NCBI GenBank assembly: GCA_036509215.1
Contig: DATCGA010000759.1
Span: 1-28,851 of the forward strand
DNA length: 28,851 nt
DNA from: Trebonia sp036509215
GTDB taxonomy: Bacteria > Actinomycetota > Actinomycetes > Streptosporangiales > Streptosporangiaceae
Reading direction: 5' to 3'
The notes under the pieces are model-generated. The model saw only the letters and a program-made list of their open reading frames with translations. It did no database searches and was not told the DNA's origin. Below, in pieces: positions 6,482 through 14,650 of the stretch (position 1 is the stretch's first letter; every line of letters begins with the position of its first letter). The position numbers were made by a program, and so were the translations under genes.

Positions 6482-7030
6482 TCAGCCGCCGAACTCCTCC
6501 GCCAGCAACCCGAAAATGACATCGTCCATGAAGCTTCCGTTCACCCAGGACGAGCCGCGGGCCACTCCCTCGCGGGTGAACCCCAGCTTCTCCGCCACCG
6601 CGATCATCGCGTGGTTATCGGTGAGGGTCTCCAGCTGCAGCCGGTGCAGCCCGCGCAGCGCGAACCCATACCGGCAGGCGACGCGGACCGCGTCGGCCCC
6701 GAGGCCGCGACCGCGGAATCCCGGGCGCAGCTCGACCCCGACGTGCGCCAACCGGTTGTGCTCGTCGATCGCCCACAACCCGACCTGCCCGGCCAGCTCG
6801 CCGCTGGACAGCTCGACGACCGAGAACTCGGCCGCATCGGGCGCGGGCCCGCGCCGCTCGTCGGCCGGGTCGTCGGCCGCGTAGGGCGACCCGGGTCCCG
6901 GCGCGATCGGCACCCAGGGCCGGTTCGATGCCCGGACCCAGTCCTCGACGTCCTCGTACAGCTCCCGGTGGAAGATCTCCGCGTCCTCGCTCGTCCGCGC
7001 CCGCAGGCCGGTCAGCTCTCCGCTCAGCAT
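6482..7030 (-). CDS. GNAT family N-acetyltransferase (RimJ/RimL-like)
   Basis: A 182-residue acetyltransferase. The acetyl-CoA pyrophosphate loop is RPGFRGRGLGADAVR (about residues 101-115). It is followed by the typical RimJ/RimL segment HRLQLETLTDNHAMIAVAEKLGFTREGVAR, in which an Asn and a Lys-Leu-Gly-Phe element close the fold. It probably acetylates the N-terminus of a protein or a small amine; the substrate cannot be deduced. The ATG at 7030 stands directly at the predicted +1 of a minus-strand promoter, without a ribosome site. The stop is at 6482, at the edge of the DnaA-box-like cluster. Confidence 0.85.
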   Translation of the reverse strand: MLSGELTGLRARTSEDAEIFHRELYEDVEDWVRASNRPWVPIAPGPGSPYAADDPADERRGPAPDAAEFSVVELSSGELAGQVGLWAIDEHNRLAHVGVELRPGFRGRGLGADAVRVACRYGFALRGLHRLQLETLTDNHAMIAVAEKLGFTREGVARGSSWVNGSFMDDVIFGLLAEEFGG

Positions 7031-7065
7031 GGGTCATTCATACCCGACAGTCCCATCTATGACAT
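7031..7065 (-). promoter_or_regulatory. Leaderless promoter of the GNAT gene
   Basis: On the minus strand ATGTCA (7065-7060) and TATGAA (7042-7037) are 17 bp apart. Six nt separate the -10 from the ATG at 7030, so transcription should begin at or next to the start codon. No Shine-Dalgarno sequence is present. Confidence 0.45.
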
Positions 7066-7097
7066 TCGGTTATTTCCCGTCTCAACAGGAAACGCAC

Positions 7098-7130
7098 GGG
7101 GGGCGCGACCGAGAATCCGGCCGCGCCCCC
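7098..7130 (-). terminator. Strong GC hairpin, likely terminator of the decayed gene
   Basis: GGGGGCGCG (7099-7107) pairs perfectly with CGCGCCCCC (7122-7130) around a 14-nt loop. It stands 18 bp beyond the last stop codon of the minus-strand gene remnant at 7148, as expected for its original terminator. No T-run follows, which is normal in actinomycetes. Confidence 0.5.
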
Positions 7131-7147
7131 GCGCTGATAACGGACAG

Positions 7148-7436
7148 CTAGCCCACGAAGTTAGTCCCGTCGAGGGGGACGCCGATTCCCGGATTGCTGG
7201 CCGAGTCGACCGGCCCGCCGGTGCCGTCGATGATTCAGTTGAGTCCGCCGGTGCCACCGATGTACACGCCGAAGTCAGTCGGTTGCCGTCACAGAACGCC
7301 TGGGATGGGCTGGCCCCACATTCCTTGATATGCGGGCACCAATCACCGCTACCAGGTCCCGGGTAGCTGACGACCTGGCCGGGCGTATCTGGGCTGGCGG
7401 AGCTCCCGGACCGCCGGTGTAGTCGACGCCGGCCGG
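7148..7436 (-). pseudogene. Remnant of a second secreted protein with a related C-terminus
   Basis: Downstream of the large beta-helix gene, minus-strand translation ending at the TAG at 7150-7148 gives GGLN*IIDGTGGPVDSASNP (7179-7238), which matches the functional gene's C-terminus GGLQSVIDGVGGSATNANP in position and pattern. At DNA level the stretches TCATCGACGG and CGGCGG are shared. The remnant carries in-frame stops (TGA at about 7234-7236 and 7288-7290), and a protein-like reading (DTPGQVVSYPGPGSGDWC) continues in another frame further upstream, suggesting frameshifts. It also has its own hairpin terminator at 7098-7130. I read it as the decayed 3' end of a tandem paralogue or of another secreted protein. 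The 7031-7481 stretch holds no intact gene. Confidence 0.4.
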
Positions 7437-7438
7437 AA

Positions 7439-7469
7439 CGCCAGCACTCCCGGCGCGGGAGTGCTGGCG
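7439..7469 (-). terminator. Terminator hairpin after the secreted beta-helix gene
   Basis: CGCCAGCACTCCC (7439-7451) and GGGAGTGCTGGCG (7457-7469) form a perfect 13-bp stem with the 5-nt loop GGCGC. It begins 12 bp past the stop codon of the 7482-9605 gene. There is no U-tract, as is common for high-GC terminators. Confidence 0.7.
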
Positions 7470-7481
7470 CGGGCCATCAGG

Positions 7482-9605
7482 TCAAGGAAGAACGGACACT
7501 CCATTCGCGTACGAATCGACGTCCACCACCGTCGTCGGGTTGGCATTGGTGGCCGAGCCGCCGACACCGTCGATGACTGACTGCAGGCCTCCCGACTGGC
7601 TCGGCGTCGGGCAGTTGCCGTTCACGGAGCAGGTGCTGGAGATGAACAGGTCCATGGCATCGGTGAACTTAACGCCCGGCTTGTTGGGCGCCTCGTAGGC
7701 CATGGAGTCCCACAGGGTGGCATTGGTGTAGATGAACACGACGTAGCTGCCCATCCCGTACCCGTTGAAGGACGTGACGTGCGGGCTGACCTCGAACGCC
7801 GGGTAGCCGAGCTGGGTCGCCGACTGGTTCCAGGCCGCCTGGCTGGGGGGGTCGTACGGCAGCTCGTTCTGGAAGAAGATGTTCGTGCCGCCCTGGCCGT
7901 TCCAGATGACCTCGGTCTTCTGGTAGTGCTCGATCGCAAGGCCGTAGGCGGTGACGTTGTCGCCGTTGACGACCACGCCGGTGTCGCCCCGGTTATAGGT
8001 CCAGCCCGCTCCCACTTGACCTTGAGGGCCGGTTATGGAGGTGTTGGCGCCGTGGTCGGCTCGCCACCCCCATACGTCGTCGATGATCGAGTGCGACGCG
8101 TTATCGAGCAGGCTGACCGTGGCCGATACCGGAGTGGTCTCGGCGCCGCCGATGCGGAAGAACACGTCCTGGATGTTGTCCGGGTCGCTGGCCGAGCCGG
8201 CCGTCGGCAACGGGGTGCCGACCGAGACCAGGACCGGCGAGTTAACCGGGCCCGCGTCGACGATGAGGCCGGAGACCTTGACGCCCTTGTTCGGCAGCAC
8301 GATCAGGGCGGCGTTGCCCTTCTGCGGGACGAGGGTGGCGAAGCCGAGGCCGAGCACGACCGTGTCCGGGCGGCTGACGATGATCGGCGCGTTCAGGTTG
8401 TACACGCCGGGGGTCAGCACCAGGTTCTTGCCCAGCGCGAGCGCGATGTCGATCGCCGCGATCGAGGTGGACGGATTGGCGATGAAGAACGACGACAGCG
8501 GCAGCGAGGAGCCGGCCTCCGAGCCGCTCAGGAAGTTCGGGCCGCTCGAGTTGTGCTGGACCGACGGCGCGAAGACGCCGAGCTTCCCGCTCGAATTGGC
8601 GTACAGGAACGGCTCTTCCTCGGTGACGGGGCTTTGCGGCAGCGCCGTGACCTGGTCGACGCCGTTGATGCCCTCCGTGCCGGCCGGGCTGCTGCCGAAG
8701 GCGTCCTGGTTGGGCGAGCATGCGCTGCCCGCCGGCGGCGTGTAGCCCGGTGGGCAGCCGTCACCGGAATAGACGTAGTTCCATACGTAGCCGGCGGCGC
8801 TGTCGAAGTCGCTGTTGCGGGCTATGCCCTGCTGGTTGCCCGACCAGTCGAGCTGGCCGTTGATCTCGCTGTTGGCGACGTAGCTACCGCTTCCGTAGTC
8901 ATTGGACCCGTAACCTGTCTGCGAGCAGTAGGCCTGGAAGTTGAGGTTGCCGTTGATGATCATGCTGCGGACCGGCGTCGCCTGCGACACCGACCACATG
9001 TCCGTAGAGCCCCCGTAGCAGTCGGCGGAGTCCCCGATGGGCGGCAGCTGCGTGATCGGCTGGGGCACGTAGTTATTGGCCGAGCCCATGACGTTAAGCG
9101 TGATGTTGGACATCGACCGCCAGAAGTTGACGGTGGAGTTGGCCCAGCAGTTGGTGGAACTGGCGCAGTCCAGGGCGTTGGGGAAGACCTCGATCTGGCC
9201 GTTGATGGTCGTGTCCTGGGGGACGGCGCCCAGTCCGGCCACCTCGGTGTAGTAGCCGACCTGGAACATGAGCGGCGTCGCGGCCGAGCCGTAGGTACCG
9301 GGCTCGAAGAGCACAGCGTAGCCGTCATTGTTGAACTGGGCCGACAAGGGGACCTGCTGGGCGGCGATGTTGTTCAGGTCGTTCTGGATCGCCGCCTGGG
9401 TCATCGACGGGGTGAACACGCACACATTCGGCCCGAAGGTCGCCGAGTCGGCGTCCGGGCACAAGCTCGACGCCAGACTCGGCGCTGAGCTGACGGCCGT
9501 CGTCGACGATGAGCCGACGATAGCCGCGCTGGCGGCGGGTACCGCCGCCAGCACGCCGGCGACTAGCGCCGCCGCAAGAATCAGTGGCCTTACCATCACA
9601 CGCAT
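7482..9605 (-). CDS. Large secreted right-handed beta-helix protein (GH55/pectate-lyase-like)
   Basis: A 707-residue exported protein. The N-terminus MRVMVRPLILAAALVAGVLA followed by AVPAASAA is a Sec signal peptide with a likely cut after ASA around residue 27. The mature part is rich in Asn, Ser, Thr and Gly and has regularly spaced hydrophobic strands typical of a parallel beta-helix. The C-terminal half contains VVNGDNVTAYGLAIEHYQKT, then VIWNGQGGTNIFFQNELPYD and a final GYGMGSYVVFIY. These are hallmarks of an actinomycete family often labelled coagulation-factor 5/8 or adenylyl-cyclase protein and likely related to GH55/pectate lyase-like glycan-active proteins. Several Cys pairs (for example CPDADSATFGPNVC) suggest disulfides outside the cell. 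It is probably a monocistronic extracellular polysaccharide-active protein; the enzyme activity is unproven. Start ATG 9605 has GTGGGG 6 nt upstream. Confidence 0.8.
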   Translation of the reverse strand: MRVMVRPLILAAALVAGVLAAVPAASAAIVGSSSTTAVSSAPSLASSLCPDADSATFGPNVCVFTPSMTQAAIQNDLNNIAAQQVPLSAQFNNDGYAVLFEPGTYGSAATPLMFQVGYYTEVAGLGAVPQDTTINGQIEVFPNALDCASSTNCWANSTVNFWRSMSNITLNVMGSANNYVPQPITQLPPIGDSADCYGGSTDMWSVSQATPVRSMIINGNLNFQAYCSQTGYGSNDYGSGSYVANSEINGQLDWSGNQQGIARNSDFDSAAGYVWNYVYSGDGCPPGYTPPAGSACSPNQDAFGSSPAGTEGINGVDQVTALPQSPVTEEEPFLYANSSGKLGVFAPSVQHNSSGPNFLSGSEAGSSLPLSSFFIANPSTSIAAIDIALALGKNLVLTPGVYNLNAPIIVSRPDTVVLGLGFATLVPQKGNAALIVLPNKGVKVSGLIVDAGPVNSPVLVSVGTPLPTAGSASDPDNIQDVFFRIGGAETTPVSATVSLLDNASHSIIDDVWGWRADHGANTSITGPQGQVGAGWTYNRGDTGVVVNGDNVTAYGLAIEHYQKTEVIWNGQGGTNIFFQNELPYDPPSQAAWNQSATQLGYPAFEVSPHVTSFNGYGMGSYVVFIYTNATLWDSMAYEAPNKPGVKFTDAMDLFISSTCSVNGNCPTPSQSGGLQSVIDGVGGSATNANPTTVVDVDSYANGVSVLP

Positions 9606-9611
9606 AACCGC

Positions 9612-9653
9612 ACCCCACTGTGCTCGTAACAGGCAGTCTCAGCTGGACTGTAA
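9612..9653 (-). promoter_or_regulatory. Promoter and ribosome site of the beta-helix gene
   Basis: On the minus strand TTACAG (9653-9648) and TTACGA (9629-9624) are 18 bp apart. They are followed by a GTGGGG ribosome site (9617-9612) that ends 6 nt before the ATG. The hexamers are moderate matches. Confidence 0.4.
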
Positions 9654-9683
9654 CGCGCGGGACATACGGCGGCACTAGGTGCG

Positions 9684-9723
9684 AATCATTTACATTTTTT
9701 TCATTTCTTACATTATTTTCACA
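9684..9723. other. AT-rich island upstream of the beta-helix promoter
   Basis: About 40 bp are almost entirely A and T apart from scattered C, in a genome near 70% GC. The segment contains repeated ATTTACATT/TTACATTATT-like words. It lies upstream of the beta-helix promoter and just past the amidohydrolase stop. It could be an UP element or a binding site for the xenogeneic silencer Lsr2. Confidence 0.4.
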
Positions 9724-9738
9724 AGCCTTGCAGGTGGG

Positions 9739-10611
9739 TCACTGGTCATCCAGGCGTAGTAGTTTCACCGCATTGTCCTTGAGGATCTTCGGTCTCACCT
9801 GTGGCTTAATGTCGAGAGCCTCGAAATCGCTCAGCCACCGCTGCGGGGTCAGCAGCGGATAGTCGGTGCCGAACAGCACCTTGTCCTGCAGCAGCGAGTT
9901 GGCGGCCCGGACAAGCTCCGGCGGGAAGTACTTGGGCGACCAGCCGGACAGGTCGATGTACACGTTGGCCTTGTGCGTGGCGATCGAGATCGAGGACGCC
10001 GCCCACGGCACCGACGGATGGGCGAGGATGATCCTGAGCCCGGGAAAGTCCGCCGCCACGTCGTCAACCAGCATCGGGTCCGACAGCCGGAGCTTGATGC
10101 CGCGCCCGCCCGGCAGCCCGGCGCCGATGCCGGTCTGGCCGGTGTGGAACAGGGCCGGCACGCCGAGCGACTCGATCTGCTCGTAGAGCGGGTAGAACCG
10201 CGCGTCGTTGGGCGCGAAGCCCTGCATCGAGGGGTGGAACTTGAACCCGCGGGCGCCGTGGTCGCGGACCAGCGAGCGAGCCTGGGCGACCGCGTCCGCG
10301 CCGCGCAGCGGGTCGACCGACCCGAACGGGATCAGCACGTCGGCGTGCGCGGCGGCCGCGTCGAGGATGTCCTCCGACGACAGCGCGGGGTGGCCGCTGG
10401 CGGTCGACGCGTCGACGGTGAACACGACGGCGGCCATGTTCAGTGACCGGTACAGATCAGCGATCTGCTCGAGTGACGGCGTGCGGTCGTGGTCCGCGCG
10501 GAAGTACTTCGCGGAGGCGTCCATCAGCTCGTCGTCCAGGGAGTAATGACCGTGGCCGTCGGACTCGATATGCACGTGGACATCGACCGCGGTAAGGGAT
10601 TCGGTCCTCAT
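9739..10611 (-). CDS. Amidohydrolase-2 family metal-dependent hydrolase or decarboxylase
   Basis: A 290-residue TIM-barrel protein of the amidohydrolase_2 family. Metal and catalytic positions are visible in order: His12 and His14 (VDVHVHIES), His126 (GFKFHPSMQGF), His156 (LFHTGQTG), His198 (ILAHPSVPW) and Asp250 (LFGTDYPLL). Members include gamma-resorcylate and ACMS decarboxylases, lactonases and 4-oxalomesaconate hydratase-like enzymes, so hydrolysis and decarboxylation are both possible. It is transcribed divergently from the acetoacetyl-CoA synthetase operon with 164 bp between them, which hints at shared control. The ATG at 10611 has no ribosome site; TAGCAT ending 7 nt before it could be the -10 of a leaderless transcript. 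The substrate is unknown. Confidence 0.8.
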   Translation of the reverse strand: MRTESLTAVDVHVHIESDGHGHYSLDDELMDASAKYFRADHDRTPSLEQIADLYRSLNMAAVVFTVDASTASGHPALSSEDILDAAAAHADVLIPFGSVDPLRGADAVAQARSLVRDHGARGFKFHPSMQGFAPNDARFYPLYEQIESLGVPALFHTGQTGIGAGLPGGRGIKLRLSDPMLVDDVAADFPGLRIILAHPSVPWAASSISIATHKANVYIDLSGWSPKYFPPELVRAANSLLQDKVLFGTDYPLLTPQRWLSDFEALDIKPQVRPKILKDNAVKLLRLDDQ

Positions 10612-10690
10612 TCATGGCATGCTACACGTCGAACAACGCGCCGAATGTCGAGTATACCGTCTGAGCAGGCAGATACCGTGCTCCGGCGCT

Positions 10691-10763
10691 TTGGGGTCGT
10701 CCCCAAGTTCGACCGCGCCGAACTGGTCGGAGTTGACATTGCCTACCAAGCGTCCGCTATGCC
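10691..10763 (+). promoter_or_regulatory. Promoter with upstream palindrome of the carboxylation operon
   Basis: A consensus -35 TTGACA (10733-10738) is followed after 19 bp by TATGCC (10758-10763), placing +1 about 6 nt before the GTG start at 10776. A palindrome TTGGGG-TCGT-CCCCAA (10691-10706) lies 26 bp upstream of the -35, in the divergent intergenic region. It is a candidate operator for an unidentified regulator. Confidence 0.5.
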
Positions 10764-10775
10764 AGTCTCTGCGGT

Positions 10776-12830
10776 GTGAGCCCTGACGTCCACACTCCCT
10801 CGGTCCTCATGGACCTATCCGCCGGCGACCCGGTGACCGGCCCGGTTAAGGCCGGCGACCTGCTCTGGGTACCGACCGCGGACCGCATCGCGAACGCGAA
10901 CATCACCGCCTACCTGGCCTGGCTGCAGGAGACCCGGGGCCTGGCGTTCGACGGTTATCCCGACCTGTGGGAGTGGTCGGTGACCGAGACCGAGGAGTTC
11001 TGGCAGACGGTCTGGGACTACCACGACATCATCGCCGCCCAGCAGCCGACGGCGGTCTTCGGCGAGCGCAGGACCATGCCCGGCGTCGAGTGGTTCCCCG
11101 GCGCGAGGCTCAACTACGCCGAGAACGTGATGGCCCGCGAGGCGCCGGGCGAGGTCGCGCTCTACTACCACTCGGAGACCATCCCGGTCACCCCCCTGCT
11201 CTGGGACGACCTGGCCGGGAAGGTCCGGATCCTGGCGACCCAGCTGCGGCGCCTCGGCGTCCGGCCGGGCGACCGGGTCGCCTCGACGCTGCCGAACATC
11301 CCCGAGGCCGTCATCGCCATGCTCGCGGTCACCTCGATCGGCGCGATCTGGACCAGCGTCTCCCCCGACTTCGGCTGGCGCGGCGTCCTCGACCGGTTCC
11401 GTCAGCTCCAGCCGACCGTGCTGATCTGCACCGGCGGCTACCGGTACAACGGCAAGGCCTACGACCGCAGCGGCGAGCTGCGGCAGATCATCGACGACCT
11501 GGCCTGCCTCGAGCACGTCATCTACCTGCCGTTCGGCGACGTCCCGGCGCCGGCCGACAACGCCGAGAGCTGGCCCGAGCTGCTCGCCCGGGAGCCGGTG
11601 TCACGCGAGGAGTTCCAGTATCACCACGGTCCGTTCGAGATGCCGCTCTGGATTCTCTTCTCCAGCGGCACCACCGGACTGCCGAAAGCGATCACCCACA
11701 GCCACGGCGGCATCCTCCTCGAGCAGCTGAAGCTGCAGCACCTGAACATGAACCTCAGCCCCGGTGACGTGCTGTTCTTCTACACCACCACCGGCTGGAT
11801 GATGTGGAACTTCCTGGTCAGCTCGCTCGTGCTCGGGGTGAGGCCGCTGCTGTACGACGGCAACCCCGGCTACCCGGAGCCGGACGCGCTGTGGCGGATG
11901 GCGGCCGAGGCCAAGGTGACGCTGTTCGGCGGGTCGCCCGCCTACGCGGACATGCTCGCCAAGCGCGGCGTGGTGCCCAAGGACAAGTACGACCTGTCGG
12001 CGCTTGAGTGCGTGATGCTGGCCGGCTCGCCGGTCTCGCCCGAGGTCTACGCGTGGTTCCTGCGCAACGTCAAACGCGACCTGTGGCTGCACGTGGGCAG
12101 CGGCGGCACCGACGTCTGCGCCGGGTTCACCGGCGGCTCGCCGACGCTGCCGGTCTACGCGGGCGAGCACCAGCACCGCAACCTTGGCGTCGCCGCCTAC
12201 GCGTTCGACGACGACGCCAAGCCGGTAGTGAACGAGGTCGGCGAGATGGTCATCACCCGGCCGATGCCGTCGATGCCGGTGAAGTTCTGGGGCGACGACG
12301 AGCAGATGACCAGGTATAAGGCCACCTACTTCGACGAGTGGCCGGGGATCTGGCGGCAGGGCGACTTCTTCCGCGTCACCGACCGGGGCGGCACGTTCGT
12401 GCTCGGCCGGTCCGACGCGACGCTGAACCGGTTCGGGGTCCGGATCGGCACCGCCGAGATCTACAACGTGCTCGAGTCGATCCCCGAGGTGGACGACGCG
12501 ATCGTGGTCAACCTGGACCTGCCGGGCGGGCATTTCTTCATGCCGATGTTCGTCAAGCTGGCCGACGGGATCACCCTCGACGACCGCATTAAGACCGAGA
12601 TCAGCACCAGGCTCCGGCGCGAGTACACGCCCCGGCACATCCCGGACAAGATCATCCAGGTGCCCGCGATGCCGACGACCATCACCGGCAAGAAGCTCGA
12701 GGTGCCGGTCCGCCGCCTGCTGATGGGCGTCCCGCTGGAGAAGGCGGCCAACACCAGCGCGATGGCCGACCCGGCCGCGCTCGACGCGTTCATCGACTAC
12801 GCACGTACCCAAAAGGATTACAGTTTGTAA
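10776..12830 (+). CDS. aacS: Acetoacetyl-CoA synthetase (acetoacetate-CoA ligase)
   Basis: A 684-residue ANL-superfamily acyl-CoA synthetase. The N-terminal cap with LLWVPTADRIANANITAYLAWL and the EWFPGARLNYAENVM segment are specific to acetoacetyl-CoA synthetases rather than acetyl-CoA synthetases. The AMP-binding P-loop ILFSSGTTGLPKAITHSHGG is near residues 292-311, WRQGDFF precedes the hinge, and the catalytic lysine lies in ITGKKLEVPVRRLL (Lys639/640). It converts acetoacetate, ATP and CoA to acetoacetyl-CoA, AMP and PPi in the cytosol. It is the first gene of a same-strand run; the next start is 20 bp away. Its presence at the head of a carboxylase operon is the main hint that the pathway ends in acetoacetate or a homologous beta-keto acid. 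The GTG at 10776 gives the family-length protein. Confidence 0.92.
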   Translation: MSPDVHTPSVLMDLSAGDPVTGPVKAGDLLWVPTADRIANANITAYLAWLQETRGLAFDGYPDLWEWSVTETEEFWQTVWDYHDIIAAQQPTAVFGERRTMPGVEWFPGARLNYAENVMAREAPGEVALYYHSETIPVTPLLWDDLAGKVRILATQLRRLGVRPGDRVASTLPNIPEAVIAMLAVTSIGAIWTSVSPDFGWRGVLDRFRQLQPTVLICTGGYRYNGKAYDRSGELRQIIDDLACLEHVIYLPFGDVPAPADNAESWPELLAREPVSREEFQYHHGPFEMPLWILFSSGTTGLPKAITHSHGGILLEQLKLQHLNMNLSPGDVLFFYTTTGWMMWNFLVSSLVLGVRPLLYDGNPGYPEPDALWRMAAEAKVTLFGGSPAYADMLAKRGVVPKDKYDLSALECVMLAGSPVSPEVYAWFLRNVKRDLWLHVGSGGTDVCAGFTGGSPTLPVYAGEHQHRNLGVAAYAFDDDAKPVVNEVGEMVITRPMPSMPVKFWGDDEQMTRYKATYFDEWPGIWRQGDFFRVTDRGGTFVLGRSDATLNRFGVRIGTAEIYNVLESIPEVDDAIVVNLDLPGGHFFMPMFVKLADGITLDDRIKTEISTRLRREYTPRHIPDKIIQVPAMPTTITGKKLEVPVRRLLMGVPLEKAANTSAMADPAALDAFIDYARTQKDYSL

Positions 12831-12850
12831 CTAGATAGGGGGTTCCAAAG

Positions 12851-14650
12851 GTGGAACAGGCAGGCTTCCCGCTCCCCTCGCAGATCGCCGACGTGCCCGG
12901 CGCGGAGAACTGGCGCTCGATGTACCGGTACTTCACGCGCTTCCAGCCCGACGACGACAAGCGCTTCTGGTTCTACAACTCCATGCACTTCCCCGAGCCG
13001 ATGCCGGCCTTCGACACGATCACCGGGGAGGTGCCCTACCAGGCGATCGGCGCCAACACCGCGCGGCTGTTCGTGTTCCCCACGACGCTGGGCATCGAGC
13101 ACCGGATCGTCAACGGCCGGGTCTACATCACCGCCAACCCGGTGCTCGACCCGGCCGAGATCGAGCGCCGCGCGGCCGAGTTCGGCCCGCGGGCCGGGTA
13201 CTACTTCGAGAACTGGGACTCCCTCTACGAGGGGTGGAAGGACCGACTGCGGGCCCTGATCGCCGAGATCGAGTCCATTGAGGTTCCCTCGCTGCCGGAA
13301 TGGGAGGCGGCGGAGGTCGTCTTCGGGTCGGTGGGCGTCGCGCAGAACCACTACCTGCAGGAGAACTTCCACCGCGTCCTCGCGCTGTACTCGAAGATGT
13401 GGCACCACCACACTGAGATGCTGATGCTCGGCTACGGCGCCTACGTGGTGTTCTTCCAGTTCTGCCAGCAGGCCTTCCCTGAGATCAGCGACCAGACCGT
13501 GGGCCGCATGGTGGCCGGCATCGACGTGATCATGTACCGGCCGGACGACGAGCTCAGGGGACTGGCCGTGCTCGCGGTCGAGCTCGGCGTCGACGACCTG
13601 TTCACCGAGGGCTGCGTCGCCGCCGACGTCCTGGCCGCGCTCGAGTCACGCGGCTCGGCGGGCGAGCAGTGGCTCGACGCGCTCGGCAAGGCGCGCGACC
13701 CGTGGTTCCACGTCTCGTCCGGCGACGGCTTCTACCATCACCACCTGTCCTGGAACGACGACCTGACCGTGCCGTTCACCGCGCTGCCGGGCTACGTCGC
13801 GGCGGCGCGCGGCGGCGGCATCCGGCCGCGGCCGACCGACAGGCTCATCGCGGAGCGGGAGAGGATCGCCTCCGGCTACCGCGAGCTGCTGTCCACCGAC
13901 GACGAGAAGGCCGCCTTCGACCAGATGCTCGGGCTGTGCCGGCTGGTGTTCCCGTTCGTCGAGGACCACAAGTTCTATTGCGAGCACTGGTTCACGACGC
14001 GCTTCTTCCAGAAGGTCAAGGCGTTCGGGGCGCTGCTGGCGCGATCCGACGTGATCGACAGCGCCGACGACGTCTTCCACCTGCATCACACAGAGGTGGA
14101 CGAGGCGCTGGCCGACGTCTCGCTGGCCTGGGCGGCCGGCTCGCCGCCGCTCGGCGGCCCGCATTTCCGGCCGATCATCGCCGAGCGCAAGCGGATGCTC
14201 AAGGTGCTGGAAGACTGGTCGCCGCCGCCCGCGCTCGGCCCGGTGCCCGAGGCGCTCAACGACCCCGCCGTGCGGATGCTCTGGGGCATCACCTCGGAGC
14301 GGATCGCGGCCTGGCTCAACCCCGACCCGGACGAGGTGGTCGGCGTCGCCGCCTCGGCCGGGGTCGTCGAGGGCATCGCCCGGGTGCTGCGCGACGTGTC
14401 GGAGATCTCGTCCCTGCGCGAGGGCGAGATCCTGGTCGTGCCGGTCACCGCCCCGTCCTGGGCGCCGGTGTTCGCGAAGATCAGGGCGGCGGTCTCCGAC
14501 ATCGGCGGCTCGATGTCGCACGCGGCGATCGTGGCCCGCGAGTACGGGATGCCCGCCGTCGTCGGCTGCGGCGACGCGACCAAGCGGATCAGAACCGGCG
14601 ACCGGGTCCGGGTCGACGGCGACCGCGGCACGGTCCGGGTGCTGGAGTGA
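12851..14650 (+). CDS. Dikinase-like phosphotransferase, substrate and swivel-histidine subunit
   Basis: A 599-residue protein. The C-terminal about 90 residues are a PEP-utiliser mobile (swivelling) domain with GGSMSHAAIVAREYGMPAVV; His557 is the phosphorylated residue. The first about 480 residues have no PEP/pyruvate TIM barrel. They form a helical, aromatic-rich domain (for example FFQFCQQAFPEISDQTVGRM) placed where rifampin phosphotransferase has its substrate domain. The size (about 66 kDa) and the split from a separate ATP-binding subunit match phenylphosphate synthase (about 70 and 40 kDa). I infer that it transfers the beta-phosphate of ATP, via His557, to a small hydroxyl or enol substrate. 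The GTG start has ATAGGGGG 8 nt upstream, and the stop overlaps the next gene by GTGA. Automatic labels of PEP synthase would be misleading. Confidence 0.82.
   Translation: MEQAGFPLPSQIADVPGAENWRSMYRYFTRFQPDDDKRFWFYNSMHFPEPMPAFDTITGEVPYQAIGANTARLFVFPTTLGIEHRIVNGRVYITANPVLDPAEIERRAAEFGPRAGYYFENWDSLYEGWKDRLRALIAEIESIEVPSLPEWEAAEVVFGSVGVAQNHYLQENFHRVLALYSKMWHHHTEMLMLGYGAYVVFFQFCQQAFPEISDQTVGRMVAGIDVIMYRPDDELRGLAVLAVELGVDDLFTEGCVAADVLAALESRGSAGEQWLDALGKARDPWFHVSSGDGFYHHHLSWNDDLTVPFTALPGYVAAARGGGIRPRPTDRLIAERERIASGYRELLSTDDEKAAFDQMLGLCRLVFPFVEDHKFYCEHWFTTRFFQKVKAFGALLARSDVIDSADDVFHLHHTEVDEALADVSLAWAAGSPPLGGPHFRPIIAERKRMLKVLEDWSPPPALGPVPEALNDPAVRMLWGITSERIAAWLNPDPDEVVGVAASAGVVEGIARVLRDVSEISSLREGEILVVPVTAPSWAPVFAKIRAAVSDIGGSMSHAAIVAREYGMPAVVGCGDATKRIRTGDRVRVDGDRGTVRVLE

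Noticed and set aside
7779..9488. Long plus-strand open frame (569 codons) opposite the beta-helix gene
   Set aside because: It is an antisense shadow of a high-GC gene: Arg/Val/Asp-rich, no domain, no ribosome site, and the minus strand has a signal peptide and family motifs.
9684..9723. Rho-independent terminator T-tract for the amidohydrolase gene
   Set aside because: No GC hairpin precedes the tract in the direction of transcription.
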